A stretch of DNA of 64,000 nt from Phycomyces blakesleeanus NRRL 1555(-) (GCF_001638985.1 NW_017265139.1:1116001-1180000), one strand, 5' to 3'; positions 11,148-25,044 are shown, numbered from the stretch's first letter. Notes: generated from the sequence alone by a model not told the origin. Numbers and translations: made by a program.

Positions 11148-14008
11148 TTATGAAGATGTGTTGTTGTCCTTATCCTTTTTGTCCTTGTCTTCGTGGTAGA
11201 TTTTGTCCTTGAGTTTTCCAAAGGCATTCTTCAGGAAACCTTTGTGTTTCTCGGTTTCTTTGGTCGATTCTTTGATATCGTCGTCGTCGTTGTCGTTTTC
11301 AAAAGAAGAAGAAGAAGAAGAGGGAGAGGGAGAAGGGGGAGGAGTATCTGGGGATGTAGGTGTTACGGATTCTTTGGGACGATAGTCTTCGTCTACAAGA
11401 CTAGCGTACTGCTCAATCAATTCACGCTGTTTTCCCTTGAGAGATCGGGGAAGCTCGACCTTGAGAGTCACGATCTGGTCTCCCCGGATATTGCTGCGAA
11501 GACGCTGAACACCACGGCCGCGCAGAGACACATTGTCACCCGGCTGGGAGCCAGAGGGGATCTTTAGGTCTACATCGCCATCGACAGTAGGAATACGGAT
11601 CTGGCCACCCAACATGGCCTTGTAGAAAGGCAATTTGGCTTCAACAAATAGATCATAGTCCTTTCTGTGGAATATCTTTGAAGGGATTACCTATAGGTAT
11701 AGATAACAATAGCCATAGAAAATATTAGATTGTGTGTGTGTGTGCGTGTGTGTGTGTTGGTATGTTGGTTGATATGACACTCTTTTAGGATACTTTACGT
11801 TGAGAGTAACAAATAGATCGCCATTGGATCCCTGTCCCTTGATAGGGGCGTCGCCTTCACCAGAAACTCTGATGCGTGAATTTTGATCGACACCTGGGGG
11901 AACATTGACCTGAACTGTCTTGCGGTCGCGCACTTTTCCCACACCGTCGCAAGGGGAACAACCTGCGCCGTGAGGGATAGAAGTACCGACGCCTCCGCAA
12001 GTCTGACACGTAGTCTGCATGTGGAATCCACCCATCATGATGGTCTGTACACCCGAGCCATGGCAACTCTGACATGTGCTCTTTTGTTTGCCAGCTTTCA
12101 TGCCGCTGCCCTTGCAGGTCGAGCAGTTGACTACCTTATCCACATTTACGAACTTGGTCGTACCCTTGACGGCTTCCATGAACGACAATGTCAGGGGAAC
12201 CTAATGTTAAGCGTTGAGCATTAAACGTTAAACATTAAATGGTAATTATTATTATTATTATTTTAAAAAAAAGAGCAGATAGATATATAGATAATAAATC
12301 TAGTATTGTTTCTTAACTCTTACTCGTTATCCTTTCTCTCCCCTTCTTTCTCTCCTTTTTGGCTTTCTTTATTTCCCCTTTCTTTTCTTATTATAATATT
12401 TTGTATCTATATAAGATGTTTACCTGAATATCATCACCAGGTGCATTACGGAAAGGATCATTGCCTCCGCGACCGCCTCCTCCGCGACCACCGCCAAAGA
12501 ACTGACTAAAGATGTCATTGGGATCAAAACCACCTGGGAAACCTCCTCCACCACCGTGGAAGCCACCTGAACCTCCAGCCCCTAATGTGTGTGTGTGTGT
12601 CAGTGAATATATATATATATATATATAATGTATGTATTGGTTTATTTATGATAGGGTCATATTGAATTTACCTTCAAAACCATGACCAAATTGATCATAC
12701 TGCTGACGTTTCTGTTCATCGGAAAGGATCTCATAGGCTTCCTGGATCTGAACAAACTTTTCACGTGCATCTTTATCCTTGTTGGTGTCAGGATGGTATT
12801 TTTTGGCGAGCTAATAAAACGTAAGAAATAGATATATAGACAGTCAGAATACATGTAAATATAAAATAGAGAAATGTCAGGATGATGGCTCTTGTCTTTT
12901 CATAAAATAAATTAAGATTATAACATGGTATATATAATTTAAATAAATGAACAATTCATCTTCTTTTGATCTTCCTTCTGGTTGATAAAGAAATAAGGGT
13001 ACTTCTAGACTAAGATTGTACAATATAGATATACATAATGCATTTAGATGAATTTCAATTATACTTGCCGCATAATAAGCTTTTTTGATATCAGATTGGG
13101 AAGCTGTCTTTCCAACGCCTAGCTGCTCATAGGGATCCTTCTTGGAAGATCGACTGGGAACTAATCACATATAATATATGTATATAATGTATATGTATAG
13201 ATCCATATGTGTGTTTTGGTACATTATAAAATCTTTTCTTGTCAGTCAATCGTATTCTCTTTTTATCCCATATATATATATATATATATATATATTTGAA
13301 CGATAGTAATGGTAGTAATGGTAGTAATGGTCGATAATGATGACGATAATAATAATAGTAATAGTAATAGTAAAAGCATATCCCATATCTCTTTGGACTA
13401 ATTTGCTTTTATTATCATTCTTTCGTTTATCTATTCTTTCGTTCGTTCGTTTGCTCGTTTTATTCTTCTTCTTCTCTTAATTTTTGTTGGTGTTTATGTT
13501 GGTTACCTGAAGCATGAAATCCTCGCTATAAAAATTTGTTTTTTTTTTTAAAAGAAATGCATTATTATTAACACTTAAATCTTTGTGATCTAAAAACAAT
13601 ATAAAGACCATATTCATAGTTAACATACCTTTTGGCCACAGATTGAAGGAATTGCACCAAAAACAGATCCATTTGCTATTTATTTATTTATTGTTAGCAT
13701 AAAAGTGTATGTTTAATAAACAACCCCTTGTATAATTCTATTCCCCCTCTTCCTCTTTATTATTCTTCTGCTTTCTTATATATATTAAGTTTCTTTGACT
13801 TGATATTATCACTGTCACTATTGTTGACATGCACACATATATATATATATATATTGTGTACGAAGGTACCTTTGACTGCACTTTGGAACCACTGGGTGTT
13901 AGTTGGTGAGACGTGAATACTGTTACAGTGACCGGCCTTTTGACAGAATGTCTCGGTCACACTCTTGTTGGCCGCAAAACTTCTCCATGCAGTTCTCAGA
14001 ATGACCAT
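11148..14008 (-). CDS. MDJ1: Mitochondrial type I DnaJ chaperone, Mdj1/DNAJA3-like
   Basis: 512 residues in eight exons: 14008-13870, 13675-13629, 13525-13507, 13160-13069, 12810-12672, 12581-12424, 12200-11799 and 11690-11148. Hsp40 co-chaperone that stimulates mitochondrial Hsp70 in folding and protein quality control in the matrix. The N-terminus has a presequence-like stretch ending near RGFHAS. The J domain spans about residues 76-141, with HPD at about 105-107. A Gly/Phe-rich linker (about 145-198) follows. The zinc region has four CxxCxGxG repeats ([32 protein letters not shown], about 222-284). The C-terminal substrate domain ends in an acidic, Lys-rich tail not typical of the family. 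Exon 3 is only 19 nt, and the intron after exon 4 has a GC donor. Confidence 0.93.
12811..13068 (-). other. GC-AG intron inside the J domain of the DnaJ gene
   Basis: The donor TGCG/GCAAGT joins KAYYA to LAKKYHPD, exactly the J-domain consensus. No GT donor in the vicinity gives this frame. Confidence 0.9.
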
Positions 14009-15290
14009 GACGAGCGAGTTACTTTATTATTATTTTTTGCTTTTGTAAATCAATACAAAAAAAAACAAGGGGAGAAAAAAAAAATTAATTAATAATATTG
14101 TAAATGTACAGGTCGGACTAAAAAAGGAGAAATTCGGTTTATCTTTTTTTTTCTTCTTCTATAGTGGAGTCAGTCAGTCCAGTCAGTCCAGTCAAATATA
14201 AATAAAATTAAAATGATTATAGATTAAGACCCAGCCAGTCAAGCAACAACCACTAAATCTCACTGTAATTTTCTTTCTTTTTCTTTCTTGTTCTATTGCA
14301 TGTCCCTATATAATATATACATATATCTGTATGCCATTATAGTATAATTCCTATTTACGCTATATACTCTACACTGAAAATATTGCTCTTTTCATTTGAA
14401 ATATTTTTCTCCTATTTTGTAAGAAATGAACATAGTAAAAAAAAGGGGGAAGGCTTGTGGCTACTGTCGGTTGTAATATTCCAGAATATCAAGCGTCTTA
14501 ATTTTCTAGAAGCTACTATTATTCGAGAAAATGCTATATTGTAAGCATTTATATTATTATTCTTATTAAAGATGGCTGAATATTTGAATAAATGTCTATA
14601 ATATATATATATATATATATTCTGTACAATGATTGGATCATACAACAAATGTCATGCAAATTCAAGTAAACAAAAGGTTAATATATATCTAAATAATAAG
14701 CACCTCTTAGTTATCTATTTCGCTTTGTATATTTTACTATTTTTCTTAATCGTCATTTCTTGTGCCTGAAATATCCTTATTTTTTGGACTGTAGTAGTCA
14801 CGTGAACCTTCCCTTCTCATCATCGGGGTTACTATTTTTCTTTCTTAAATCTCAGTAGCTATACATTTTATTCTTGGTTTTAATTCGAACCATTTATTAA
14901 GACTCCGTTCATAATCTATATACACTATCAAAATTTGAAAGCTCAATTTTATAAAAGAAAAAGACCAAAGATTATATAAATTCTATAAGCTGTTGATTTT
15001 TGTTCAAAGAGCGGAAAACGTTTTATGTTATTTAAGAGTAGTATATATAGAGTCATGATCTTGAATTATCTCTATGAAAATAGACAGCATTATCCTCTCT
15101 TTCCCAACTACTCCAACTTTCGCTTGATGAACACTTGAATTCTCTGATACTATTTTATCACTATCCTTAACAGTAACCTTTTACCAGCGCAGAAACTTAT
15201 TATGAATAGAGTGATGATTGTCTTTCTTTTTTATCCTTACTTTATGTGTATATATGCCAAATATGCTTACAGTAAATCATCTGTTTTCAC
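14009..15290. promoter_or_regulatory. Promoter side of the DnaJ gene and 3' side of the Gemin5-like gene
   Basis: 1.28 kb, AT-rich. GAACCTTCCCTTC at 14815-14827 contains one GAAnnTTC heat-shock-element-like inverted pair, about 0.8 kb upstream of the chaperone start. That is too weak and too distant to claim. A pentadecamer-like CAGTC repeat lies at 14167-14193. Confidence 0.4.
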
Positions 15291-18200
15291 TTAACTTGGT
15301 TTTTCTGAAGTCTTGGTTGCAGCCTCTTCATCTACTTCAGCTCCAGCTGCAGTCATATGTACGTGCGATTCAGCTATCACTATATCAACCACATTCTCTA
15401 TATTGATAGGTTCCTCTGAAGAGCAAGCTGTACTCGTACTGTCTTTGATGTTTTCTGGTATCTTGGGTACATCAGCCTCCTCGGCCTTTTTCTTGGAAGC
15501 CACCTTGTCTTTCTGCTCATCCTTTTCCTTCACTAACGATACCCACTTTTTGATGCATTCTTCCACTGTCGAGTCTTTTGTCAACCAAGCCAGACAGGCT
15601 GACCAAAAAAGACATTCATCCGTATTACGTCGTGCCAAAAGTTGGATCGCGTTTACAACTGAGCCCTGACGTTTAGATTGCAGGAAACTATTTAGAAGAA
15701 AATAAGTAGGTATAAAAATAAAATGCTGTATCTATCTCCTTATCTTTATATTTCTCAGTGTGAGTTTATTACCATAAAGCTGCAAGTATTTCTTCATCTG
15801 ATTTTTGGAGCGCACCACCCCATTCAGAAAATAAGGTACTAAGAACATTTTCATTCTGAGGCATTCTGGCCTTGGCGATAGTAATTGCTTCTCTAATTCA
15901 TATACAAAAAAAAAATAAGACATGGAGAACTTGGCCTTGTATATTTTATCATTTTCTTTTTTTAAAAAAAAAATTACCTGAACTTTGATCCTTTACGGCA
16001 CACCTCGACCGCTTCACAAATCCTTGAACAGGCAATGTAGCAGGTCGCGGCTAAAATATGATGGTCGGTTTCTGCAAGCTTTTTGGCCTTCTTTTCCATC
16101 AAATTGATCCACGCATCTTTTCCATCTGTGAGAAATTACAGCAGCAGAAAGAAAGAAAGAATATATATATATATAGATATATATGTTTAGTACATTGATT
16201 CCTGGGACTATTTAGCTTACTATTATTCAAATAAACTTACTCATTGGACTAAGAGCGAGTGCAATCCAGTCTGCAATAGAGTTGTCGGTAAAATCATTCC
16301 CAATATCCCCAAAGCTTTGAGCACATCCGCGTGTGGTACCCAGCCAGAGTCGTGTGTCATTTGTAGAAGGGTTTTCGGAATCTTTTATATATGCTTGCTT
16401 GTCTTTAAAGTCACTAAACATTTTAGCTTAATTGTTTCCAACAACAGCAATAAATTAATTAAAATTATAAGAACAAAACATGATTATTCAAAGTTTTTTC
16501 TTTTTTTTAATGTGCAAGAAATCTTCTTACCTTCTTCTTCTAACAATAGTCGCACATCGTTTTTTCCACCAAACAGCAAGAATGCTTTACTGTTTTCAGT
16601 ATTATCGTCGAATGGAACCCATTTGGCATAACTGTCGACTTGATCACTTAAAAGATCGGAAGGCAATTGACTCTTGACATTTTTTACGGTCTCAGCTGGA
16701 TCTCCTCCATATATTTTTGACGCAAGAGTTAGACAATAACGTTGGAGAGTAGAATGGTTAATGTTTTCTAATTTTCCACCAAGATATGCCAAACTAGATC
16801 CTTTGGTTTTTCGTTTCTTTGGTTTTGGCTCCCCTTCTACTGATTCGGTTTTAGCGGTAGTATTAGCTGTAGCAATAAAAGCAGTAGCATTGGAATTGGC
16901 AATAACAGCAGCATTGGCAGCAGAAGCAGTGTTTTTGCTATTTCCATTTTCTGTTGGTTCTTGGGTTTTATTTCGCTTGGGTGTCTTGAGCTTTGAAATC
17001 TCTTTATCGTAATATGATTGTTCTGTTTCTAATGGCAGTAATGATATGATATAATTAATGACAAGAACCAACTATTATTCGTATTTGAGTGCTTAACTAT
17101 CAGTACTTACCAAGTTTAGGAGAAAATGGGTGGTCAGTGTATTTCCACTTGAATATAAATCTGTCGTCTCCACAGGTAAATACTTCATTAGGCTCAAGTA
17201 TGTTCCAGCATACAGAAAATATACGTCCACGATGCTCTCTAAACCATGCAATTGGTTTCTGCGACTGCTCATTCCACACCTAATATTCAAAAATAGATAT
17301 ACATGTAAGCAAATACATTCAGCCCAATTAATACAATCGTCTAAGCACTTTGCACATGTACAATGTAGGTTACTCACGCAGGCTATCATATCAACAGAAA
17401 CAGATGCAAGCAAAGGTGTGTCTTTGTGTGTACTCCAAGCAAGTGCAGTAATATTTTTCTTGTGACCAGATAGAACATATGATGCAGAGGAATCGGCCAA
17501 AGGAATATCTAAAGTAAAGTTTTTGTTTTTGAGCCTCTCTCTTTTTTTAAAAAATAATAATAATAGTAAAAGCAAAAACAATATTTTATCCAAATATATT
17601 TTTTTTCTTTTTACAACAAGTGAAATATCATACCTGGTAAATTATCCAATCCAGTTGATGGTATAGTGTGTATTGCAACTGTGCCATGTCTACAGCCAGT
17701 TGCAAATTTTGTTGGGCTTTGCCAAGCAATTGCGAGTACACAATGACGATGACAATTTGCTACAAAAACCAACTTGAAAGTATCTAACCGGTAGACGTCA
17801 ACGACACCGTCCGTGTACCCAAATGCGATTAGTTTTCCAGTACTGTCGATGGCCATACAAGATCGTTTTGCATTTGCTTTGGCCTACAGAAAGTACAAAT
17901 GTTAACAAACTACTTCCCTTTAAAAAAAAGAAGAATAAAGAACATAATATACATAATATACATAACATACACACATTTATACTCTGTGTCCATGCAGGGT
18001 TAGCATTTTCTAATAAAGGTGCAAGAAATACTGGCTGTTTTTCAGGCTCCATGGGATCATAGGCAATTATGTGTTCTGCTCCACATGATACCAGCACATA
18101 CTCCGAGCCAGTTCCGCTTGACAAAGACCCCCATGAGATATTAGGTCCGTACTCTTGCTTGTGGTATGTTTTGAATACGGTATTTTTGTTGGCGTTTGCA

Positions 18201-19829
18201 TCGTAGACACCTACTCGACCATACTGAGTGCTGTAGGCCAGTAGATCAGGACGCTTTGGGTGCCACAGAACGTGCTCGATTTGACCTTGTAAACCTTTCC
18301 AGATGATTTTGGATTCATAGAAATCATGCTTCTTGCGCTTTTTCATCGATTTTCCTTCGCCTGAGAAGGTCCAGATCTTTATATTACTGTCACCGAGACC
18401 AATGACTGCTTGGTATGGGGTGAGCGGAGAAATTGAGATGCTGAAAGGGTATCCATTATGACCCTTAATGCAATTTACACTTTCGTGTGTTTTGACGTTC
18501 CATTTGATAATCTGGAAATGATTTAGGCTCAATTCTTTTATAGCATATAAAAATATGGGCGCACTCATAGTACATATCAACTTGCCTGCTTATCTAAAGA
18601 GTTGGTAATAATATGGCTACTGCCGTAGGCCCAGAGCATGCTGAAAACTACACGGGTGTGTTTGTCCCCAAAGCCCCCTTTTGGGACTTCTACAGGCTTA
18701 CGAGGTTCTTTTGTATTAAAGCAGATAATCGCACCTCTACGAAAAAAAAAAGTTAGTTGAAAGACATGCGCAGTAAAGTATATCCTGGAATTTAAAGATT
18801 AAAAAAAAAAGCAAAAGAGAAAAACATTTACGACTGAGATGTCATGTACAGCAAATCTTTATCATTTGGAGACCAAGATAGTTCAGTCCACGATGTATCT
18901 TTTTGGTTTCTGGACCACTGGCCACCAGGAGAAGGTAGATTGATTTTAGAGCAATGGGATTCGGTAGGAACATTCCACAAATCTACGTGCTTTTGATGGC
19001 GAAAGCTGGAAGCAAGGAGTGGCCACTGTGGATTACTCTCGGTTGTCTGTGAAGGAAGTGACTGCCAAGCAAGTGAATGTACATCGTTGATCTGGTCTAC
19101 CATTTCATACACTGTAGTCAACTTGAGCTGGGCATCAAGCTTTTCGATACGAATCATCCCATTTGAATAACCAACAGCAATATAATCTTCATCGTGGAAG
19201 CTCGTGTGCGCTAATGCTCGTACTTCCGCTTTCACTTGCTTTTTCTTCACGACGATGGATCCAAATGCTTCCTGAGCCACTATACAGCCTGACTTGTCGC
19301 CTTTTACAGATAAATAGAATCGAAAGATGCATAATTTAGATCAAGGTTTTGCAATCTACATAAGATTCTTCAAGTACCCGAGATCAAGATTGTTCCATTT
19401 CGAATGCATAGTAAAGCTGTCACTTCCACCTGTCAAAATTATAGTATATGTCTGTAAATGAGCTTTTCTTTTTTTGGAAAAATAATAATTCGCGTCTTAA
19501 GATCAAAGAAAGGAAGGATGGATTACATTGTGAGAATTATATTTAGTTATATAATTTCCATCGAGTATATTCCATGCACGGATTGTAGGATCAACTCCAC
19601 CCGTGAAACAAAATTGTTCATAGGCTGCAACAGCTTGGATCTTATCAAGTGATGCCAGAAAAGTACGTCTGAATTGCATGGTGCGCATGTCTAGTACAAC
19701 GATTGAGTTGCGCGCTGCGTAGATGTAGAAGTGCGGCTCTACTGTTGTTGCAGCATAAGAGGTGTACCAATTAGGTGCAGGTGGATATGCCTCACAAAGA
19801 GGTAAAATATTGTCCATTTTGATCGTCAA
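15291..19829 (-). CDS. Gemin5-like WD40 protein
   Basis: 1136 residues in 13 exons: 19829-19527, 19429-19378, 19300-18832, 18736-18586, 18511-17975, 17883-17634, 17508-17378, 17279-17111, 17028-16531, 16426-16241, 16125-15978, 15892-15773 and 15687-15291. Gemin5 recognises snRNAs for the SMN complex, which loads Sm proteins. The first about 690 residues are WD40 repeats (IVVLDMRT, TIRAWNILDG, GLGDSNIKIW, VLWHPKRPDLLAY, RFIFKWKY). The opening PPAPNWY matches the PPSPNWY start of animal Gemin5. A Lys-rich, Ala/Asn-rich linker follows. The last third is helical and TPR-like, with IAKARMPQNENVLSTLFSEWG resembling the Gemin5 helical region. It is shorter than the human protein (about 1500 residues). 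The exon 5 donor is the least certain junction. The second Met, four residues in, is an alternative start. Confidence 0.85.
18512..18585 (-). other. GC-AG intron in the Gemin5-like gene
   Basis: The donor GCAG/GCAAGT and acceptor CCAG/ATT join DKQ to IIKWNVK, the usual end of a WD repeat. Reading through the donor meets TGA within three codons. Confidence 0.85.
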
Positions 19830-22627
19830 TGAAGATGAGCCTTTTGCTTTTTTTTTCTCTCTCTTCTTTTTTTGCTTTATTTAAAAAAGGTAATTTAAAA
19901 TCAGTACTCTTCGTTTCCCAGATTCTGGCTGTGTTACCGTGATTTCTTTATTTATACGAAGAATTTAAAACAAATTGTTTAATGATTGTATTCTACACTC
20001 TTTATCATCTTTACTCAATTGGTAGGCATAAATATTAAAGGGAAGATGAAAAAGGTAGAGCCCAGATGACCGCCAGTAAAGAATATATATAGCAGAGAAT
20101 GGTAAAACTAAATGCTAGAATAACCGATATAAAACGTCCAAATGGTTGGACAGGTAAGAAAGTATGTTGGAGGAGCACCGTTAAATTGACAATCAAGGAT
20201 ACGAGCTACATTCGTAAAATTAAACAAACTTAGGAGAAGAAATGCAAACTTATATAGAAAATATGAAAGTGAATTTTTGATAAAGTAGTAGAAAAAGGGG
20301 GAAAAGAATTATACTTGCCTTGATAGTCGTGTCTAATAAGAAATACCAGATTATTTTAGCTTTGCTAGAAGCTTCTTTCATTAAATCACCAATCTAACTC
20401 GAGTATGTAGGGTTGCTTTTGCAGCAATCTTACTGGAACGATGTTTTCTGGTGGTGCACGACATTTCTATCTAACCGGGCTAATTCATTGTGTCTACCTG
20501 TCCGGGGTCCGGTTTTTCTTTCTAGTCCTTCACGGCAAAATGGTGTCCTGCAAAAACTACAATATATTCATTGTAACCATTAGCTTTACTACTTTGTCCC
20601 CACACTTTGCATTTATCTATCTCTCCTTAGGCACCTAAATATCATTCTTTTAAGAGTTACAGCCTGTATTTGGGCAACTTAATAATAAAATACTGTCTCA
20701 TACGAAAAGTAAATCCTGTATATTCAATAAACAGCCTTAAATATAGACTTGACAATAAATACATAATAATTGGGCACAAATACACTATATCAATAGCCAG
20801 TTATGTAGAAGATTATAAGGAGCTGTTGTCATTAACGTGAAATGCAATCTTGGTTGACATTTTACTATCTAATGACCTGTCTATGCGTATTATATATTTC
20901 TCTCTCTTTCACCTACGTATATTCCCAGAGTTCGACAGCACCAACTGATAAGTAATCCTCATCCACTCTTTTTTTTGCAAAGCACAAAAGAGAATCTTTA
21001 TACAGATATTATGTATCCTTAGGAACCAGATAGAGTTATTCCATGCCGGAAAGAAGATCGCAATTTGTGATCCAGGAGAATAAAAGTGTCGTCTGCCACC
21101 AGGAAATGGCGAGCTCCATCAGTAAACGTCGTCTCCCTAATATTAGCGCTTCGATTATCCTTATTTTACTATATAGCTTTAAGTTATATAATATTCTCCA
21201 AAGTTTAAGGACATGGAAATATTGATATAGAGTTATTTATTGATACTACCCTTTCTAGCAACCGAATGTTATTATCAATCCAATTGGCAATGAAAAATAT
21301 CAAGTTATTCAGAGTTGATCAAAAAAAAAGTTCAATCTTTATTTAAAACTCTAAACCAATAATATAGCTTAACACTCCTGTCTTTGTTTCATCTTTGATT
21401 AATCCTTTTGATATGTCCACACCAAGTATTTGGAATCTGTGTATATACAAAGAATATCAGAAGCATTGAAAGGCAAAATAAATGAACTCACAAAAACAAC
21501 TCAAAGCAAAAAGTTTGACCTTTAAAGCTTGGTAAAAAAAAACAACAATGCTAACAATAATAAAAACTTGTATGAAGACAGATTGATTTTGAAAGTCAAA
21601 AGGTTCAAGAACATGTATAACAACTTTTCAGGATATTGAGATAAAACACTGGTGCCTACCCCCGAAAGTATTGTACCTTTTTATCAAATTTATTTACCGC
21701 TTACCAAGGTTCAATATATGCTTATATCTACAAAAAAAAATACCTGGCCAGCATATCGACCTTTTTCAATTAAAAGCAGGGAATACGTATAAGCGAAAGA
21801 AATTGTAATGATCAAAAACATGCTATTTGTATTGAAATTTGTATTCACCTCTTTTCAACCTTTGATATATAAATATATGTGTACATACATTTTATAGTAT
21901 GCTGCACCCAAACAATGAAATTAAGTCTAGTAAACCATACGCATTATAGTCACTCCATGGGTTATTGCTTAATTGATCCTCTAAATCTCACCGTCAAAAA
22001 CATATCTTCCGTATATTCATAGCATTGTCAAAAGTCAGTCCGATGAAATATCCGCCATTTCAGGTGATACAAACCGTAGCATACTCTACGGGCTTATGTC
22101 CTGGTAGCCGATTTTTTAACATGAATACCTTCTTATAACCATCTTAAAAGCAAAAAGTACATGCTATCTACCTAGTCTAATAAATATAACATCTCAGTAA
22201 TGGTATTTATGCTGTGTATACTTAGTATATACTCTTTAATAAAAGAATATGAATAAGATATTATAAAAACAATCAGGTTAATGTGTTCAATTGGGTTAAA
22301 TAGGCGATCAAAACCATTCACGAATTTTGAAATGGAAAAAGATCTATAGTCCTCAACTTTGTTGTTATTGTTTTCGTGGCGTGCACTTAGGCTGTGGTAA
22401 AGAATATGATCTTGAGAAAAATGCTCACAGACTTCAGCTATAGTGATAGACAACTTAAAATATGATTGATGTTGCACGATCCATTAGAAACGCTATTTAA
22501 CCCGTCACATACTGATACTTTGTCTAAATGAGTCACATTTTACACAGCGACATTTGATTGTTCAAGTCTATCTGTCGTAAAGGAAACTGACTTATTTTAT
22601 TCTTCTTATACATTACACTCTCATACC
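19830..22627. promoter_or_regulatory. Divergent intergenic region (Gemin5-like / anthranilate synthase)
   Basis: 2.8 kb without a convincing gene. The part from 20400 to 21200 is slightly richer in GC and has broken short open frames, which could be decayed coding or mobile DNA. The right edge carries the Gcn4-type site described separately. Confidence 0.5.
22529..22535 (+). promoter_or_regulatory. Gcn4/CPC1-type site upstream of anthranilate synthase gene
   Basis: TGAGTCA is a perfect AP-1/Gcn4 palindrome (TGACTCA on the other strand), 93 nt upstream of the start codon. In fungi, tryptophan genes are classic targets of general amino acid control through this site. Function here is inferred. 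Confidence 0.65.
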
Positions 22628-24441
22628 ATGGCCTTTACATTAAAACCTACCCTTGAAGAAGTTCAGGCAATTATTGCTTCCGGACAAGGAAATACTATTC
22701 CAATCTATGCTGAACTGGAAGCCGACTTTCTGACACCTGTCTCTGCTTATCTCAAAGTCGCTGACAAGTGCGAATACTCATTCTTGCTTGAATCTGTCGA
22801 AGGTGGAGAGAACATTGGTCGCTACTCTTTTATTGGAGCTGGTAAGAAACAAAACAAAAAAGGAAGCTGGAAATCATCTTGGACGAAATTTAACTCATGC
22901 ACATCAAAGATCCCTATAAACTCATCAAGGTGGGTCCTAATGAGGCTGTCAAGGGCGATCCTCTTTTAGCCATTGAAAAAGAATTAGAGCCTATCCGATA
23001 TGTCAAAGTACCGGGCCTTCCTGGATTTACTGGTAAGTTTGTTTGTTTTTTTGGTTATTGTTTTTTTTTAAAAAAAAAAAGTGGGAAAAGGTATATATGT
23101 ATATTATAAGGTACTTAATCATCTTTTACTTTTGTGTTTAATTAGGTGGTGCTGTAGGATATATTGGTTTTGAATGTTTTGAATACTTTGAGCCTAGTGT
23201 CAAGGGAGAGCTTAAGGATCCATTGGGTATTCCCGATGCCGTGTTTATGATGTGCGATACACTCGTAGTCTTTGACCGTGTCCGTCATATTGTCAATGTA
23301 GTATCTCACTATAGAAGTGACGCTACTGATCCCGAACTTGTCCGCCGTGAATATATCAAGGCTTCAGAGGAGATCGAATGTACCCTGACACTCTTGAATC
23401 AGGAACACATCCCACCTGTTCCCCAAGGACCAGTTGTTCTTGGAAACACAGCCACATCTAACGTTGGAAAAGAAGGTTATATGGACTTTGTCTCCACACT
23501 GAAACACCACATCAAGGAGGGTGATATTTTCCAAACTGTCCCTAGTCAGCGTCTGGCACGCCCCACTTCCCTTCACCCCTTCAATGTCTATCGCCACTTG
23601 AGATCCCTCAACCCTTCACCTTACATGTTCTATGTGACTCTCAAAGACTTTACTCTTGTCGGTGCTTCTCCTGAGATGCTTACCAAGGTCCAAGATCGGG
23701 TCGCATACACACATCCTATCGCAGGTACCCGTAAAAGAGGAAAGTCAGGCGAAGAAGATAAAGCATTGGCCGATGATCTTCTTAAAGACCCCAAGGAGAG
23801 AGCTGAACATGTTATGCTTGTGGATTTGGGTCGTAATGACATCAACCGTGTCTGTCAGCCAGCATCTGTCAAGGTGGACAAGTTGATGGAGATCGAATAT
23901 TATTCACATGTTATGCACATCGTCTCTAATGTGTCAGGTGTTTTAAGAGAGGATAAGACACCATTTGACGCATTCCGTGCCATATTTCCTGCTGGAACTG
24001 TTTCCGGTGCTCCAAAGATCAAGGCTGTTGAGCTTATTCGTAAACTAGAGAAGGAAAAGAGAGGAATATATGCAGGGTAAGACCAAGCGAACACATCTAG
24101 CTTAGAAAGAGACTTGGTGTTAAATCTACTTGTAACTCGATAGATCTGTGGGTCACTTTGACTACTCTGGTGATCTTGATACATGCATTGCGATCCGTAC
24201 TATGGTATTCAAAAACGATGTTGCGTATTTGCAAGGTAAGCTTTTGACTACAGCTATAAATAGATCAAATGGTCTGTTTCTAACTATCTTTTATTATCAC
24301 AAAGCCGGTGGAGGTATCGTTTGTGACTCTGTTGAAGAAGACGAATACCAGGAGACTATGAACAAGATGGGATCCAACCTTGCTACCATTGAGCAATGTG
24401 AACAAAAGATTTACAAGATTCAACAAGCAAGCAAAAAGTAG
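22628..24441 (+). CDS. TRP2: Anthranilate synthase component I
   Basis: 498 residues in five exons: 22628-22841, 22910-23032, 23146-24076, 24144-24235 and 24305-24441. Converts chorismate and ammonia or glutamine to anthranilate, the first step of tryptophan synthesis. It normally pairs with a separate glutaminase subunit, and no glutaminase domain is fused here. The N-terminal domain has [17 protein letters not shown], which includes the LLES motif of the tryptophan feedback site. The C-terminal chorismate-binding domain has [14 protein letters not shown] (about residue 304), [11 protein letters not shown] (about 335), [11 protein letters not shown] (about 393) and [17 protein letters not shown] spanning an exon junction. 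Length fits the family. A Gcn4-type site lies 93 nt upstream. The symbol follows yeast usage, where TRP2 is this subunit. Confidence 0.95.
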
Positions 24442-25044
24442 AATAATTACAAAAAAAACAAAAAACAAACCCGATCTGCTTTTCTACTGTTCATTTTAAG
24501 CTATTTTCTTATAGCAACAACAAAATTGTGTGTGTAAAATAATATGTAAATGGTATACTTCTTTGCTAATAATGTCCCTTTCCATAAAAAAAAAAGATTA
24601 ATACAATACAAGATATTTAATAAGATTGTGTATTTCTGTTAAAAACAATGAATTATAGACCGTAAAGTATATGTATAGAATTAAAGCCAACAGGTTGAAT
24701 ATTCAGTTCAAAGCTTAGATATTGTCGTCTATACCTCTTGTGATAATTTAAATAGCAAGCTTAAAGTTATAATTGGGATAATCAAAAGAGAAGCATAATG
24801 CACTTTACTTTATCATAACTTTTATTGGTTAATATTTTACGTTGTATGATGTGTACTTGAATCTGTAGAGATACTAAAGCGCCATATGATACCAGGTATA
24901 AATAGTATTGATATTGACTTGTTGCTTATTTGTTTATTTAATCATTTGAATATAAGAAATATTTGCTTTAAGACAAGGTTAACAAGAGTATAAACTGATA
25001 AAACTCTTGTAAAATTGAGCTTGCTTTTATTATACGGTAGTCCT
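24442..25044. other. Convergent intergenic region (anthranilate synthase / HID1)
   Basis: 600 nt, AT-rich, with nothing recognisable beyond 3' untranslated sequence. Confidence 0.6.

Noticed and set aside
11193..12224. Several open frames on the plus strand
   Set aside because: They run antisense to the well-supported Mdj1 exons.
14815..14827. Heat-shock-element-like sequence near the DnaJ gene
   Set aside because: Only one proper inverted GAA/TTC pair, about 800 nt upstream, which is expected by chance in this DNA.
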